Notes under the pieces: model-generated
Seen by the model: only the letters and a program-made list of their open reading frames with translations
Database searches by the model: none
What the model was told of the DNA's origin: nothing
Part shown: positions 37,128-46,191 of the stretch, piece after piece
How positions within the stretch are numbered: the first letter of the stretch is position 1
Layout: each line of letters begins with the position of its first letter
Origin: Streptosporangium saharense
GTDB lineage: Bacteria; Actinomycetota; Actinomycetes; Streptosporangiales; Streptosporangiaceae
Reading direction: 5' to 3'
DNA: 64,000 nucleotides
Assembly: GCF_014203715.1 (NCBI RefSeq)
Contig: NZ_JACHJP010000002.1
Coordinates: 496,001-560,000 of the forward strand
Program-made: the position numbers and the translations under genes

Positions 37128-38191
37128 GAGGCCCTCACCGGCGTCAGGTCCCCGCGGGCCGTACCCGCCTGCCGGTCGGACAGCAGCCCGTTGGCGTGCA
37201 GCCAGCGCACGGTGTCGCCGACCGTCTCGGCCATGGGACGCGGGACGATCCCCCCGGTGCTCACCCCCTCGCCGACCCGGGTCGCGCAGGCGCACACGTA
37301 GACGGCGCCGTACTGCGCCGGGAGGTGCCAGGGGCACACGCGCTGCGCGAGGTCGGCCAGCAGCCCGGCCGGGAGCATGGCGCGGGCGGGCAGGAAAAGT
37401 GTCGGAAGGCGGCGTCCGGTCACCTCGCGCAGCACCTCCACGTAGCGCCGGGTCGTCAGGTAGTGGCCGGGCCCGAAGTGCCTGGCCCTGCCCTCACCGC
37501 TGCCTTCGCCGTACGGCGTGAGCAGCCGGGTGTGCAGTTCGGCGGTGTCACGCACGTCGCCGAGGGGCAGCCCGCCGAGCGGCCACAGGGGCATCAGCCC
37601 CCGCAGGACGTCGCGCAGCCTGGCGGTCTGGTCGCCGAGCCGGGGGTCGTGCGGCCCGAGCAGGGCAGGCGGGTAGGTGATCACCACCGGGGCGCCCTCC
37701 CGCTGGTGCCCCCGGGCCACGGTCTCGGCCGCCGCCTTGCTCGCCATGTACGTCTCGCGGGGCCTGCCGACGGGGGTGTCCTCGTGGACCACCCGTCCGG
37801 GGGCGGGGAAGAGCGCCGCGACGCTGGAGACGTGGATGATCGGGTTCGCGTCCGCCGCGCGGGCGGCCCCGAGCACGACCTCGGCGCCCCGCTCGTTGGT
37901 CCGCCGCACGCTCGCGTGCCGCCTGCTGTCGAAGGAGTAGACCGCCGCCGCGTGCAGCACGGCGTCCGCTCCCCGTACGGCCCGGCCGACCGCCTCCTCG
38001 TCGGTGACGTCGCCGGTCACCACCTCGACGGCGTCCTCGGCGGACGGCAGATCGGGCAGGAGGGGGGTCAGGGCGGGGGCGACCCGGGACGGCTCGCGGA
38101 CGAGCAGGCGGACCCGGTGTCCCGCCCGCAGGAACGCCGCGACCGAATGAGCCCCGACGAATCCGGTGCCGCCTGTCACGCTCACCAGCAT
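37124..38191 (-). CDS. NAD(P)-dependent epimerase/reductase (extended SDR)
   Basis: 355 residues with an extended-SDR fold: nucleotide-binding VTGGTGFVGAH at the N terminus, GDVTD, a catalytic Ser region (HVSSVAALFP) and YMASK (YxxxK). It resembles dihydroflavonol-reductase/3-beta-HSD-like reductases more than sugar epimerases. I chose the ATG at 38191, which has GAGG upstream; an earlier ATG at 38209 lacks one. The gene is coupled to the carboxylase beta gene by an ATGA overlap. The substrate is unknown. Confidence 0.87.
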   Translation of the reverse strand: MLVSVTGGTGFVGAHSVAAFLRAGHRVRLLVREPSRVAPALTPLLPDLPSAEDAVEVVTGDVTDEEAVGRAVRGADAVLHAAAVYSFDSRRHASVRRTNERGAEVVLGAARAADANPIIHVSSVAALFPAPGRVVHEDTPVGRPRETYMASKAAAETVARGHQREGAPVVITYPPALLGPHDPRLGDQTARLRDVLRGLMPLWPLGGLPLGDVRDTAELHTRLLTPYGEGSGEGRARHFGPGHYLTTRRYVEVLREVTGRRLPTLFLPARAMLPAGLLADLAQRVCPWHLPAQYGAVYVCACATRVGEGVSTGGIVPRPMAETVGDTVRWLHANGLLSDRQAGTARGDLTPVRAS

Positions 38192-38360
38192 CAGAAATAC
38201 CTCGCTCATGGCGGAATCACTGGGCGCTTCGCTGCAAGCGTGCACGAGCGAAGATCCCATTGTCTTCTCCCATTGTGCTTTCAGCGGACCGGCGTTATCG
38301 TCCGCATGAGGCGAATTCGGCAATCCAGGAGAAGAAGCGGCGGGATTCACGCTGCTATGG

Positions 38361-38387
38361 TTGACGGCATTGTCGTCGCGTTATAAG
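38361..38387 (+). promoter_or_regulatory. Promoter candidate for the membrane protein gene
   Basis: TTGACG (38361-38366) and TATAAG (38382-38387) separated by 15 bp, in an AT-rich patch 36 bp before the ATG at 38423. The spacer is shorter than the ideal 17 bp, so this is only a candidate. Confidence 0.4.
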
Positions 38388-38422
38388 AGAAAATGTTCGT
38401 CGCGAGAGCGGGAGGTTTCCGC

Positions 38423-38986
38423 ATGGCTTCTGAGGCGGCTTCGGCAGGTCGCTTTCCTGGAAGAATGACAATCGTCAACGGACCCCAGCACAGAACCTGG
38501 CTGAACGTCTTCCTCGTGATCGTCATCGCCCACTGGGCCGAGCACGTGGCGCAGGCCGTGCAGATCTACGTCCTCGGCTGGCCGACCCCGCAGGCGCGCG
38601 GTGTGCTCGGTCTGCCGTTCCCGTGGCTGGTGACCTCGGAGTGGATGCACTACGGCTACGCGTTGTTCATGCTCATCGGGCTCGTCATGCTCAGGAAGGG
38701 GTTCACGGGCCGCGCCCGCACCTGGTGGAACATCTCGCTCGGCATCCAGGTCTGGCACCACTTCGAGCACCTGCTGCTGCTCCTGCAGGCGCTGACCGGT
38801 AACAACCTGGCGGGCAGGCCGGTTCCCACGAGCGTCCTGCAGTTCTTCTTTCCCAGGGTCGAGCTGCACCTGTTCTACAACGCCGTCGTCTTCGCCCCCA
38901 TGGTGGTCGCGATGCTTCTGCACCGCCGTCCGAACGAATCGGAGCGGTCGGCCATGGCGTGCGGCTGCGCGACGGCACACGCCTGA
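38423..38986 (+). CDS. His/Glu-rich integral membrane protein, unknown function
   Basis: 187 residues with about four membrane helices (28-50, 75-92, 108-125, 148-166). Histidines and acidic residues cluster inside or at the ends of these helices: HWAEH (37-41), WMHYG (75-79), WHHFEH (111-116) and VELHLF (146-151). That pattern suggests a metal-binding membrane enzyme, but I recognise no family. The ATG at 38423 has a strong GGAGG; an ATG at 38393 is less likely. It is convergent with the AhpD-like gene and divergent from the SDR gene. Confidence 0.75.
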   Translation: MASEAASAGRFPGRMTIVNGPQHRTWLNVFLVIVIAHWAEHVAQAVQIYVLGWPTPQARGVLGLPFPWLVTSEWMHYGYALFMLIGLVMLRKGFTGRARTWWNISLGIQVWHHFEHLLLLLQALTGNNLAGRPVPTSVLQFFFPRVELHLFYNAVVFAPMVVAMLLHRRPNESERSAMACGCATAHA

Positions 38987-39034
38987 CATTTCCCCACAAA
39001 TCCCGATTTTTCGGGAATGTCTCCTGAAACACCT

Positions 39035-39065
39035 CGGCGGCGGCGCGTTTCCCGCGCCGCCGCCG
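39035..39065. terminator. Terminator hairpin between convergent genes
   Basis: Perfect 13-bp arms CGGCGGCGGCGCG / CGCGCCGCCGCCG with a 5-nt loop, followed on the plus strand by GACGTTTGTCCCTTTTT. It serves the membrane protein gene and probably the convergent AhpD-like gene. Confidence 0.8.
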
Positions 39066-39088
39066 GACGTTTGTCCCTTTTTCCCTGA

Positions 39089-40120
39089 TCAAGGAAAACG
39101 CGAAAAGGATTCACGAGCCATCCGGTCGCCCATCCTGCGCGCCGCGGCCATGCTCGCCCACGCGGTCAGCTCGACCAGTGCCCCGTCCTCCCGCCGCCCT
39201 TCGGTGAACGCGTCCACGACGGAGCCGCCGACCCGGTAGGAGGCGAAGGCCGTCAGCAGGGCCAGCCGCCCGGCGGGACGGTCCTCTGCCGCCAGGTCCG
39301 CGACCGCCTCCTCGGCCCACGCCCCGCCGAGCCCGGGCTGGGCGCCGTCCCAGCCCGCCAGCCTGGCCGCCAGCAGGTCGCGGACGGGGCCGGGCACCGA
39401 GCGGCGGCCCGCGGCCTCGATCGCCGCGGCCGCGCGGGCGAACGCCCCCGCCACCTCCGGCGTCCCCGCCGCCCAGGACAGGTCGCCGGGCAGCGGCGCC
39501 ATGGGCAGCAGGCCGAGCGAGCCGCCGGGCTCGACGCCCCCGCCGACCGGCCGCATGAGCCTGCCCAGCGTCCGCATGAGGACGCCGCGTGCCAGCCGCG
39601 GGGTCTGCGGCGGCAGCGGCGTCTCGTCGAGGAACACGTTGACCATGCGGTTGAGGTAGTGGAAGGTGACCGCTACGCCCACGAGCTCGGCGGAGCCCTT
39701 TTCGGGGAACGGCGCCGCCCCGCCCGACCTCGCCCACTCCTCGACCGGCGCGAGGTCCGCCTTCGACGACGGGACCAGGCCGCCCAGGGCGGCGCCGTGC
39801 ACCCCGACGCAGTAGGGGCAGGCGTTGCCGCGCGAGACGCCGGTCGCGACCGCCTCCCTGGCGGCCCGTCCCGCCCCGCCGTGGGTCTCGGCCAGGAGCG
39901 TCTCCCGCAGCATCATCCAGCAGGCCGCCAGGACCTCGGGGGCCGGCGAGTGCAGGGCGACCGGGGGCGCGAGCATGCCGAACTCCCGCTCTGCCTGGCC
40001 GTACACCTCGGCGACCAGACCGCGCGCCCGCGCGGGCGGCACCGGGCGGACGTGCCTGACCTGGCGGAGCGAGCCGCGCAGCGGCCTCCTGAGGACCCTC
40101 CGCAGGAGTGTGGTCTCCAT
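39089..40120 (-). CDS. Carboxymuconolactone decarboxylase/AhpD-like protein
   Basis: 343 residues, much longer than typical AhpD proteins (about 150-180). The AhpD signature CPYCVGVHG gives the redox cysteines C101 and C104 and His108. The C-terminal half (about 190-340) is helical and may be a second, diverged repeat lacking the CxxC. AhpD-like proteins reduce peroxides or act as CMD-type enzymes. Its place in a cluster that makes reactive enediynes may point to redox protection or a tailoring step, but this is speculation. GGAG precedes the ATG. Confidence 0.82.
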   Translation of the reverse strand: METTLLRRVLRRPLRGSLRQVRHVRPVPPARARGLVAEVYGQAEREFGMLAPPVALHSPAPEVLAACWMMLRETLLAETHGGAGRAAREAVATGVSRGNACPYCVGVHGAALGGLVPSSKADLAPVEEWARSGGAAPFPEKGSAELVGVAVTFHYLNRMVNVFLDETPLPPQTPRLARGVLMRTLGRLMRPVGGGVEPGGSLGLLPMAPLPGDLSWAAGTPEVAGAFARAAAAIEAAGRRSVPGPVRDLLAARLAGWDGAQPGLGGAWAEEAVADLAAEDRPAGRLALLTAFASYRVGGSVVDAFTEGRREDGALVELTAWASMAAARRMGDRMARESFSRFP

Positions 40121-40175
40121 CGTGCGCTCCCTGGATCGGCCGGGCGCGGGCCGTACACCCGCGCCCGGGGAGGGG

Positions 40176-41831
40176 CTATCGGTGCGTCAGGCTGGGCACG
40201 AACGGCAGGGCGGCGCGCCTGCCGCTCGTGGCGCCGTCCGGGGAGGGGGCGCCGTAGGTGACCTCGACGCCGCGCTGCCTGGCGGCCTGCACGATGCCCG
40301 GTACGGCGCGCTCGGCCAGCGCCGCGATGGTCATCGCCGGGTTGACCGTCAGCGCCCCCGGCACGGCCGAGCCGTCGGTGACGAAGATGCCCGGGTGCCC
40401 GCGCAGTTCGTGCCGGTCGTCGAGCGCCGAGGTGCTGGGGTCGTCGCCGATGCGGCAGGAGGCCAGCGGGTGCACGGTGTAGGCGCCGACCACGTCGTTG
40501 GTCCACGGCATCACCCTGGACAGCCCGTCGCGCTCCATGATGTCGCGCACGTCGGCGTCGGCCAGCGCCCACCCGCGCAGCGTGTTGGCGGTCGGACGGT
40601 ACTGGATGGGACCGCGCCCGAGCATCTGCTGTGAGATCCGTACGGCGTTGCCCGTCGGCGGGGGCGGCCCGAAGACCCCCTCGTTGTCGTCCTCGCTCAT
40701 CGTGAAGATCGTCAGCCAGGACTGCCAGCGCCGGACGATCTCCTTCTTCTGCGCCCCGAACCACGTCGGCCCCGTGGCGTCGGGGACCTGGGCGAGGATG
40801 GTGCCGAAGCCGGGCGGGAAGTAGAGCTGCTCCAGCGAGTAGCGCGAGTACTCGGGCAGCGTGCCGTCAAGGCGGTCCCAGCTCGCCACGCACGGCCCCT
40901 TGCCGATCTGGGAGGCGGCGTAGGCCCGGCCGTCGCCCCGCGAGAGCCCCAGCAGGTCGGCGACCCGGTCCTCGTCGAGGATCGCCGTGTTGAGCCGCTC
41001 GCCGTTTCCGGAGAAATACCTTCCGACGGCGTACGGCATGGCCCCCAGGTCAGGCGCGGAGCGCTGCAGGATCACCGGGGTCGCCCCGGCGCCCGCGGCC
41101 AGGATCACGATCTTGGCGTCGATCGTCCCGCTCCCGGTGTGCACCCGGTAGTCCTCGTCGTCGACGACGTTGTAGTGCACCCGGTAGCCGCCGTCGTCGT
41201 TCCTGGTCAGGCGCTGCACCTCGTGCATGGGCCGTACCTCCGCGCCGTGCGCCACCGCGGCGGGCAGGTAGTTGAACAGCAGAGACCGCTTGGCGTCGAA
41301 GCGGCACCCGGCCATCATCCAGTTGCAGTTGGTGCACCGCTCACCGTCGATGGCGACCGGCACCGGATTGGCCGTGCGCCCGGCGTGCGCGCACGCCGCC
41401 GCGAACAGGCCGCCCGAGTAGGTGACCGCGTCCCAGTCCTGCCTGGTCACGGGCAGCGCCTCGGCCACCCGGTCGTACCACGGCTCCAGGGCGTCGCGGT
41501 TGACGGCCTTCGGCCACATCCTGCGGCCGATGGCGCCCCTGCGCTCGAAGACGAAGCGCGGCGCGCGGGGCATCGCGGCGAAGTAGACGACGCTGCCGCC
41601 GCCGACGCAGTTGCCGCCGAGCAGGCTCATGCCGTCGCCGACCACGAAGTCGAAGATCCGTGTGTAGCTCGATCCCAGCTTGAAGTCGTGGTCGAAGTCC
41701 TCGCCCTGCAGCCAGGGGCCGCGTTCGAGCACCACGACCCGCGCGCCGCCCGCGGCCAGGTGGTACGCCGTGATCGCGCCGCCGAAGCCGCTGCCGACCA
41801 CGAGGACGTCCGTCGTCTCGGTCACCGTCAT
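40176..41831 (-). CDS. GMC-family FAD-dependent oxidoreductase
   Basis: 551 residues. The FAD-binding Rossmann motif (VVGSGFGGAITAYHLAAGG) is at the N terminus, GGNCVGGGSVVYFAAMPRAP follows, and the C-terminal HPLASCRIG...VTDGSAVPGALTVNPAMTI motif carries the catalytic region. A cysteine group CTNCNWMMAGC lies in the middle. GMC enzymes oxidise alcohols. From memory, nine-membered enediyne clusters carry an oxidoreductase of this kind (the E9 type). It is coupled to the upstream 189-residue protein by an ATGA overlap, probably its small subunit. Confidence 0.9.
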   Translation of the reverse strand: MTVTETTDVLVVGSGFGGAITAYHLAAGGARVVVLERGPWLQGEDFDHDFKLGSSYTRIFDFVVGDGMSLLGGNCVGGGSVVYFAAMPRAPRFVFERRGAIGRRMWPKAVNRDALEPWYDRVAEALPVTRQDWDAVTYSGGLFAAACAHAGRTANPVPVAIDGERCTNCNWMMAGCRFDAKRSLLFNYLPAAVAHGAEVRPMHEVQRLTRNDDGGYRVHYNVVDDEDYRVHTGSGTIDAKIVILAAGAGATPVILQRSAPDLGAMPYAVGRYFSGNGERLNTAILDEDRVADLLGLSRGDGRAYAASQIGKGPCVASWDRLDGTLPEYSRYSLEQLYFPPGFGTILAQVPDATGPTWFGAQKKEIVRRWQSWLTIFTMSEDDNEGVFGPPPPTGNAVRISQQMLGRGPIQYRPTANTLRGWALADADVRDIMERDGLSRVMPWTNDVVGAYTVHPLASCRIGDDPSTSALDDRHELRGHPGIFVTDGSAVPGALTVNPAMTIAALAERAVPGIVQAARQRGVEVTYGAPSPDGATSGRRAALPFVPSLTHR

Positions 41832-42397
41832 GCGGGGCTCCCCGTTGAGGTCGTCGCCGGGTGGAGGCGGGCCAGCTCGCGGCCGTAGGAGTAGACAGGG
41901 AAACGCCACAGGCCGTCGTCCTGCGGTGCGGAGAAACCCATCGCCGTCAGGCCGGGGTGGCCCGCGGCCAGGGCGTCGAGGGTGTGCATGTGGGCGGCGG
42001 TGTCGAAGGCCATGTTGCTGAACAGCGCGACGCTGACCCACACCTCCCGCTCGGGGTGGGCGGGGGCGGTCAGTATCCCGACCAGGGCGGTCCTGTACGG
42101 GAACGGCAGGGAGACGAACGGCGGCAGCGAGGCGGCCAGGTCGATCCCGTGCTGGTCGGCGTAGGCCCGTGCGTGCTCGTTGAGCAGCCGGGCAAGGTCA
42201 CCGAGCGCGGACGCCAGCCCGGCCGCGGGGGTTTCGAGCAGTTCGACGGCGCCCGCGGCGACCGCGCCCCCGCCCGACGCGGCGCCCGCGACCGCCTCGT
42301 CACCGGGTGAGCGCTTCTCACCGGGGACGATCGTGTCCGCGAAGGCCTCCAACGTCATAGTCCTGGCCTGTTCTTCGTCTGGGATACCCGGTTGCAC
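41828..42397 (-). CDS. DUF5987-like small protein, probable GMC partner
   Basis: 189 residues, rich in Ala and helical. It begins with LEAFADTIVPGEKRSPGDEAVAGA, the type of segment found in gluconate-2-dehydrogenase subunit 3/DUF5987-like proteins that accompany GMC oxidoreductases. The GTG at 42397 is preceded by AGGAGG. The coupling to the GMC gene suggests a two-subunit dehydrogenase; an E8-type role is recalled, not shown. Confidence 0.75.
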   Translation of the reverse strand: MQPGIPDEEQARTMTLEAFADTIVPGEKRSPGDEAVAGAASGGGAVAAGAVELLETPAAGLASALGDLARLLNEHARAYADQHGIDLAASLPPFVSLPFPYRTALVGILTAPAHPEREVWVSVALFSNMAFDTAAHMHTLDALAAGHPGLTAMGFSAPQDDGLWRFPVYSYGRELARLHPATTSTGSPA

Positions 42398-42922
42398 CGG
42401 CGTTTCCTCCTGTCGGAGAGGGGGTGCGGCGTGGATGCCGGAAGCCGGCGCGTCGGCCGAACCCTCGTTTCACGGACCGGACCCGGCAGCGGGCACGGGC
42501 CGTCGAGGCCCTCGCCCGGCACGGCGGGATCTGCGACCAATTGGAACTCACATATCGAATTCAGTTCCGGTCTGATCCATCGTCCGAGCGGCGCCCCACC
42601 CGACGCATCTTCTGAATTGCCGTCCTGTCAAGCCTCTTTCTTCGGGGTTTTCTGCCGCGCACTAACACCCTATTAACGTCGTTCACAACCTAGAGTAGCA
42701 GCTCAGACACGGTGAGCACGCTTCACTAGCACAGTTGACAGCAGTCAGATGTTGATTTAGAAATATTGATGCCGATCTTTTTCATTAGTCGTCCGACTGG
42801 CATATAGAAGCCCCCCTGAAGGGCGAATAAATGTGGAAGCCGCCCCCTCGGAGACGAACAGCTGATTACAGGTTCACCTTTCCCGTCATTCATATGGATG
42901 AATTTTCAACACACGGAGAGGA
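42398..42922. other. 525-bp divergent regulatory region
   Basis: Noticeably AT-rich from about 42530 to 42900. It should hold the promoter of the leftward DUF5987/GMC operon and the rightward AraC gene; only the latter could be placed (42735-42763). No gene is visible within it. Confidence 0.6.
42735..42763 (+). promoter_or_regulatory. Promoter of the AraC-family gene
   Basis: A consensus -35 TTGACA (42735-42740), a 17-bp spacer and a -10 TAGAAA (42758-42763). It predicts a 5' leader of about 150 nt before the ATG at 42923. Confidence 0.6.
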
Positions 42923-43696
42923 ATGATGGAGGAAGTTCTTGAGAAAGCTGTGAGACGGGTTATCGAGACCATGCGCGAGCACCTCGGTGACGAGCTCACC
43001 ATCGATGACATGGCCCGTACCGCCATGTTCAGCAAATTTCACTTCTCCCGGGTCTTCAGACAGGTGACCGGTATCTCCCCTGGGCGTTTCCTGTCGGCGT
43101 TGCGGCTGCAGGAGGCCAAACGGCTGCTCCTGTCGACCTCACTGAGCGTCGCCGACATCAGCATTCAGGTCGGCTACTCGAGCGTCGGCACCTTCAGCTC
43201 GCGTTTCAAGAGCTGCGTCGGCCTGGCACCGACCACCTACCGGCAGCACGGCGGGTTCGCCCCGCTGATCCTCACCAGCGGCAGGAACGACGGCGAGGAG
43301 ACGCGTCTGACAACCGTCCAGGGCAAGATCTGGGCACCGCCTACGGGCCAGTGCGGCCTCATCTTCGTCGGGCTCTTCCCCACGTGCATCCCCCAGGGAC
43401 CGCCGGTCCGCTGCACGGTGCTGCGCAGGCCCGGCCCCTACGCGCTTGAGAAGGTGCCCCAGGGCACCTGGCATCTGCTGGCCCACTCCGTCGCCCCGGG
43501 AAACGAGAAGATCATGAACAGCCTGGGCAGGGACCCGTCGCTCTACGTGGGGGGCTACGGGCCGATCACGGTACGGCGCGACGTCGTGGTCAAGCCCGCC
43601 GACGTGCACCTACGGCCGATGGGGACCCTCGACCCCCCGGTACTGCTCGCGCTGCTCGACGTGCGCCTGGTGGCGCTCAACTCGGTCGCGAGCTGA
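42923..43696 (+). CDS. AraC-family transcriptional regulator
   Basis: 257 residues. Unusually for the family the AraC helix-turn-helix pair is at the N terminus (about 8-108; LTIDDMARTAMFSKFHFSRVF and LSVADISIQVGYSSVGTFSSRFK), followed by a C-terminal domain of about 140 residues that may sense a ligand. Enediyne clusters commonly carry an AraC-type regulator, so it is a candidate pathway-specific controller. GGAGAGGA precedes the ATG; the gene has its own promoter and terminator. Confidence 0.9.
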   Translation: MMEEVLEKAVRRVIETMREHLGDELTIDDMARTAMFSKFHFSRVFRQVTGISPGRFLSALRLQEAKRLLLSTSLSVADISIQVGYSSVGTFSSRFKSCVGLAPTTYRQHGGFAPLILTSGRNDGEETRLTTVQGKIWAPPTGQCGLIFVGLFPTCIPQGPPVRCTVLRRPGPYALEKVPQGTWHLLAHSVAPGNEKIMNSLGRDPSLYVGGYGPITVRRDVVVKPADVHLRPMGTLDPPVLLALLDVRLVALNSVAS

Positions 43697-43714
43697 CCCT
43701 GTGTCCCATCGGAA

Positions 43715-43744
43715 ACGGCCGCAGCCAAGGAGGCCTGCGGCCGT
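43715..43744. terminator. Bidirectional terminator hairpin
   Basis: Perfect 10-bp arms ACGGCCGCAG / CTGCGGCCGT with a 10-nt loop between the convergent AraC and P450 genes. No U-tract follows. Confidence 0.7.
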
Positions 43745-43771
43745 CACCGTCCTGTCGTGCGGTGCCGTCCC

Positions 43772-45175
43772 TCACCCCGCCGGGCGCACCGTCATCGGGA
43801 GCCCGCCGCGCATCCTGAGCGAGAGCATCGGCTCGGCGACCACCCGGTGGCCGGGAACCCCGGTCAGCCGCAGCTCCCTGGCCACCATGGCGACCACGAA
43901 GACCGCCTCCATCATGCCCAGGCTGTTGCCGACGCAGAAGCGCGGACCGGCGCCGAAGGGGATGTAGGCGTAGCGGGGCCGGGACGCGGTTCCCTCGGGG
44001 GCGAACCGCTCCGGGTCGAAGCGCTCGGGGTCCTTCCAGAACTCCGGGTGCCGGTGCAGCGTGTAGGGACAGATCAGCACATCCGACCCCCTGGGCACGT
44101 GGTAGAGGCCGACCTGGTCGGCCCCCTGCGCGCTGCGCGTCAGGATCCACACGGGCGGATAGAGCCGCATGGCCTCCTCGACGACCATCGTGGTGTACCG
44201 CAGCCGGTGCAGGTCCTCGTGGCGGGGCAGCCGGTCGCCGAGCACCTCGACCGCCTCGGCGTGCAGCCTGTCCCACACCTCGGGACTGCCGTCCACCAGA
44301 TGGAAGGTCCACCCCAGGGTGCTGGCCGTCGTCTCATGCCCGGCGAGCATCAGGGTGATCAGCTCGTCCCTCATGCGCCTGCCGCCGACCCTGGGATCGG
44401 CCTCCTCCCGGGTCGAGACGATCAGGCGGGACAGCACGTCGTCGCCCTCGACGGGGCCCCGCGCCGCGCGTTCGGCCACCAGCCGGTCGACGACCCGCTG
44501 CAACTGCTCACGCGCCCTGCGGAAGCGAAGCTGTTTGGGCAGCGGCAGCCACGTCGGCACCGCGCCGAGCGTGACCATCTCGAACATCGCCTGGTCCTGC
44601 ACGGCCTCGAAGGAGTGCGCGACCGAGCCGAACGCGCCGAGGTCGGCGTCCAGCAGGGTACGGCCGAGCACCCCCAGGGTCATCGCGGTCACCTCCCCGA
44701 GGACGTCGACGGGCCCGCCGCCCCGGTGTGCCCGCAGCCTGTCGACCAGCCCCGCCGCCTCCTCCGCGACGGCGTCGGCCTGCTGGGCGATTCGCCGGTT
44801 CTGGAACACCGGCTGGATCATCCTGCGCTGCTTGCGCCACAGCTCGCCCTCGCTGGTCAGCAGGCCGTCCCCGAGGGCGCGGCGCGCCTGGACCAGCCCG
44901 ATCCCCTTGTGGTAGTTGGCGCTGTTGTCGGCCAGCACGTGCTTGGCGTGGTCGGGGTGGTTGAAGAAGTAGAGCGTCTTCGGCCCGAGGGAGATGCGGA
45001 CCGCGTCGCCGTACAGCTCGGCCGCCGAGGTCATCAGCGCGAGCCGGTCGCGGACCAGTTTCAGGAACAGGCCCATCGCGGCCCTGCGCGGCGGACCCGG
45101 CGGCGCCATCCCGCCACGCCCCGGGGACGCCCTGCCCCCCGGTACGGCCGAGGCGCCTCGTCCGGTGGAACTCAT
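43772..45175 (-). CDS. Cytochrome P450 monooxygenase
   Basis: 467 residues with the oxygen-binding motif AGHETTAS, the ExxR motif EEAMR, the PERFDPERF segment and the heme-binding loop FGAGPRFCVG (Cys is the axial ligand). The overall style is closer to CYP4/CYP102-like than to typical Streptomyces macrolide P450s. It is the last gene of the core transcript, coupled to the flavin reductase by an ATGA overlap, and is a warhead-tailoring candidate (E7-like by position and family). The N-terminal 30 residues are low-complexity, so the true start could be further in. Confidence 0.92.
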   Translation of the reverse strand: MSSTGRGASAVPGGRASPGRGGMAPPGPPRRAAMGLFLKLVRDRLALMTSAAELYGDAVRISLGPKTLYFFNHPDHAKHVLADNSANYHKGIGLVQARRALGDGLLTSEGELWRKQRRMIQPVFQNRRIAQQADAVAEEAAGLVDRLRAHRGGGPVDVLGEVTAMTLGVLGRTLLDADLGAFGSVAHSFEAVQDQAMFEMVTLGAVPTWLPLPKQLRFRRAREQLQRVVDRLVAERAARGPVEGDDVLSRLIVSTREEADPRVGGRRMRDELITLMLAGHETTASTLGWTFHLVDGSPEVWDRLHAEAVEVLGDRLPRHEDLHRLRYTTMVVEEAMRLYPPVWILTRSAQGADQVGLYHVPRGSDVLICPYTLHRHPEFWKDPERFDPERFAPEGTASRPRYAYIPFGAGPRFCVGNSLGMMEAVFVVAMVARELRLTGVPGHRVVAEPMLSLRMRGGLPMTVRPAG

Positions 45176-45738
45176 GCTGATACCTCGCTTCGATCTGGGG
45201 TGATCCGGCGGAACCTGCCGTGGAAGAACAGCAGGCCGTCGCGGTCGTCCTGCTGTTCCATGGAGAGCACCCGCCCGACGAAGATCGAGTGGTCGCCCCC
45301 TTCGTAGGTGCGCCACAGCTCGCACTCGAAGCGCGCGAGCGTGCCCGCGAGCAGCGGAGAGCCGGTGAGCGGCCCGGGACGCCAGTCGACGGCGTCGAAC
45401 TGGGCGGTCCCGAGGGGCCGCCACCGGTTGGAGAAGTGCCTGGCCAGACTCTCCTGGCCGGCGGCCAGGACGGAGACCCCGAAGGACCCCTCCGCGGTGA
45501 GGCAGCCGTGCATGATCGCGCCACGGTCCACGCAGACCAGCACGAGCGGCGGGTCCAGCGAGACCGAGGTGAAGGAGTTCGCGGTCATGGCGTGCGGGCT
45601 GCCGCCGCCGACGGTCACCACGGTGACGCCGGTGGCGAACATCCCGAACGCCCCGCGCATCGCCCTGACGTCCGCCACGGCGTCCATCTCCGGTGTGGCG
45701 GGGTCCGCCTCGCGGGACGGCTCAGGATTGACGCTCAT
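45172..45738 (-). CDS. Flavin reductase (HpaC/SgcE6-like)
   Basis: 188 residues with the flavin-reductase fold signature: FATGVTVVTVGGG, AMTANSFTSVSLDPPLVLVCVDR and GDHSIFVGRV. It reduces FAD or FMN with NAD(P)H and passes it to a partner monooxygenase. The HpaB-type hydroxylase at 25135 is the natural partner; SgcE6 serves SgcC in C-1027. It starts 24 bp after the thioesterase gene and is coupled to the P450. Confidence 0.9.
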   Translation of the reverse strand: MSVNPEPSREADPATPEMDAVADVRAMRGAFGMFATGVTVVTVGGGSPHAMTANSFTSVSLDPPLVLVCVDRGAIMHGCLTAEGSFGVSVLAAGQESLARHFSNRWRPLGTAQFDAVDWRPGPLTGSPLLAGTLARFECELWRTYEGGDHSIFVGRVLSMEQQDDRDGLLFFHGRFRRITPDRSEVSA

Positions 45739-45762
45739 GCTGATCTCCCCGGTTCTGCGGTC

Positions 45763-46191
45763 CTAGGACACGTACGGTTCGAGCGCGCGGGTCAGTGGCT
45801 CGGGAACCCTGGCCGGGACCGTGCGGCTGTTGGGCCCGCGCATGCACGCGACCCGCTGCCTGCCGCGGGCGACCAGCGTCTCCCCCTCGCCGGGGTCGAG
45901 CCTGACGTAGTCGAAGCCGAACTCGAGCTGCGTCTGGGCGAGGTCGACCAGGCGCATCCTGATGGACAGCTCGTCGAAGGCCGTGAGCTCGGCGAAGAAC
46001 TCGCAGTCCACCCGCAGCGTGAACAGCTTCAGGTCCTCCTGCAGCTCGCCGAGCACGGCGGGGGCGTGGAGCTTGAGGAACATCTCCCGGCAGCGTCCCT
46101 GCCAGCGCAGGTAGTTGACGTAGTAGACGTTGCCGACGAGGTTGGTCTCCTCGAAGCCGACCGTGTGCAGATACTCGAAGTAGTTGCCCAT
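45763..46191 (-). CDS. Enediyne thioesterase E10
   Basis: 142 residues, the size of the family, with a hotdog fold pattern: YFEYLHTVGFEETNLVGNVYYVNYLRWQGRCREMFL, then VDCEFFAEL and LEFGFDYVRL. The ETNLVGNVYYVNYLRWQG region is highly characteristic of E10-type enediyne thioesterases, which release the polyene from PKSE. Its ATG overlaps the PKSE stop by one base (TGATG). Confidence 0.93.
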   Translation of the reverse strand: MGNYFEYLHTVGFEETNLVGNVYYVNYLRWQGRCREMFLKLHAPAVLGELQEDLKLFTLRVDCEFFAELTAFDELSIRMRLVDLAQTQLEFGFDYVRLDPGEGETLVARGRQRVACMRGPNSRTVPARVPEPLTRALEPYVS

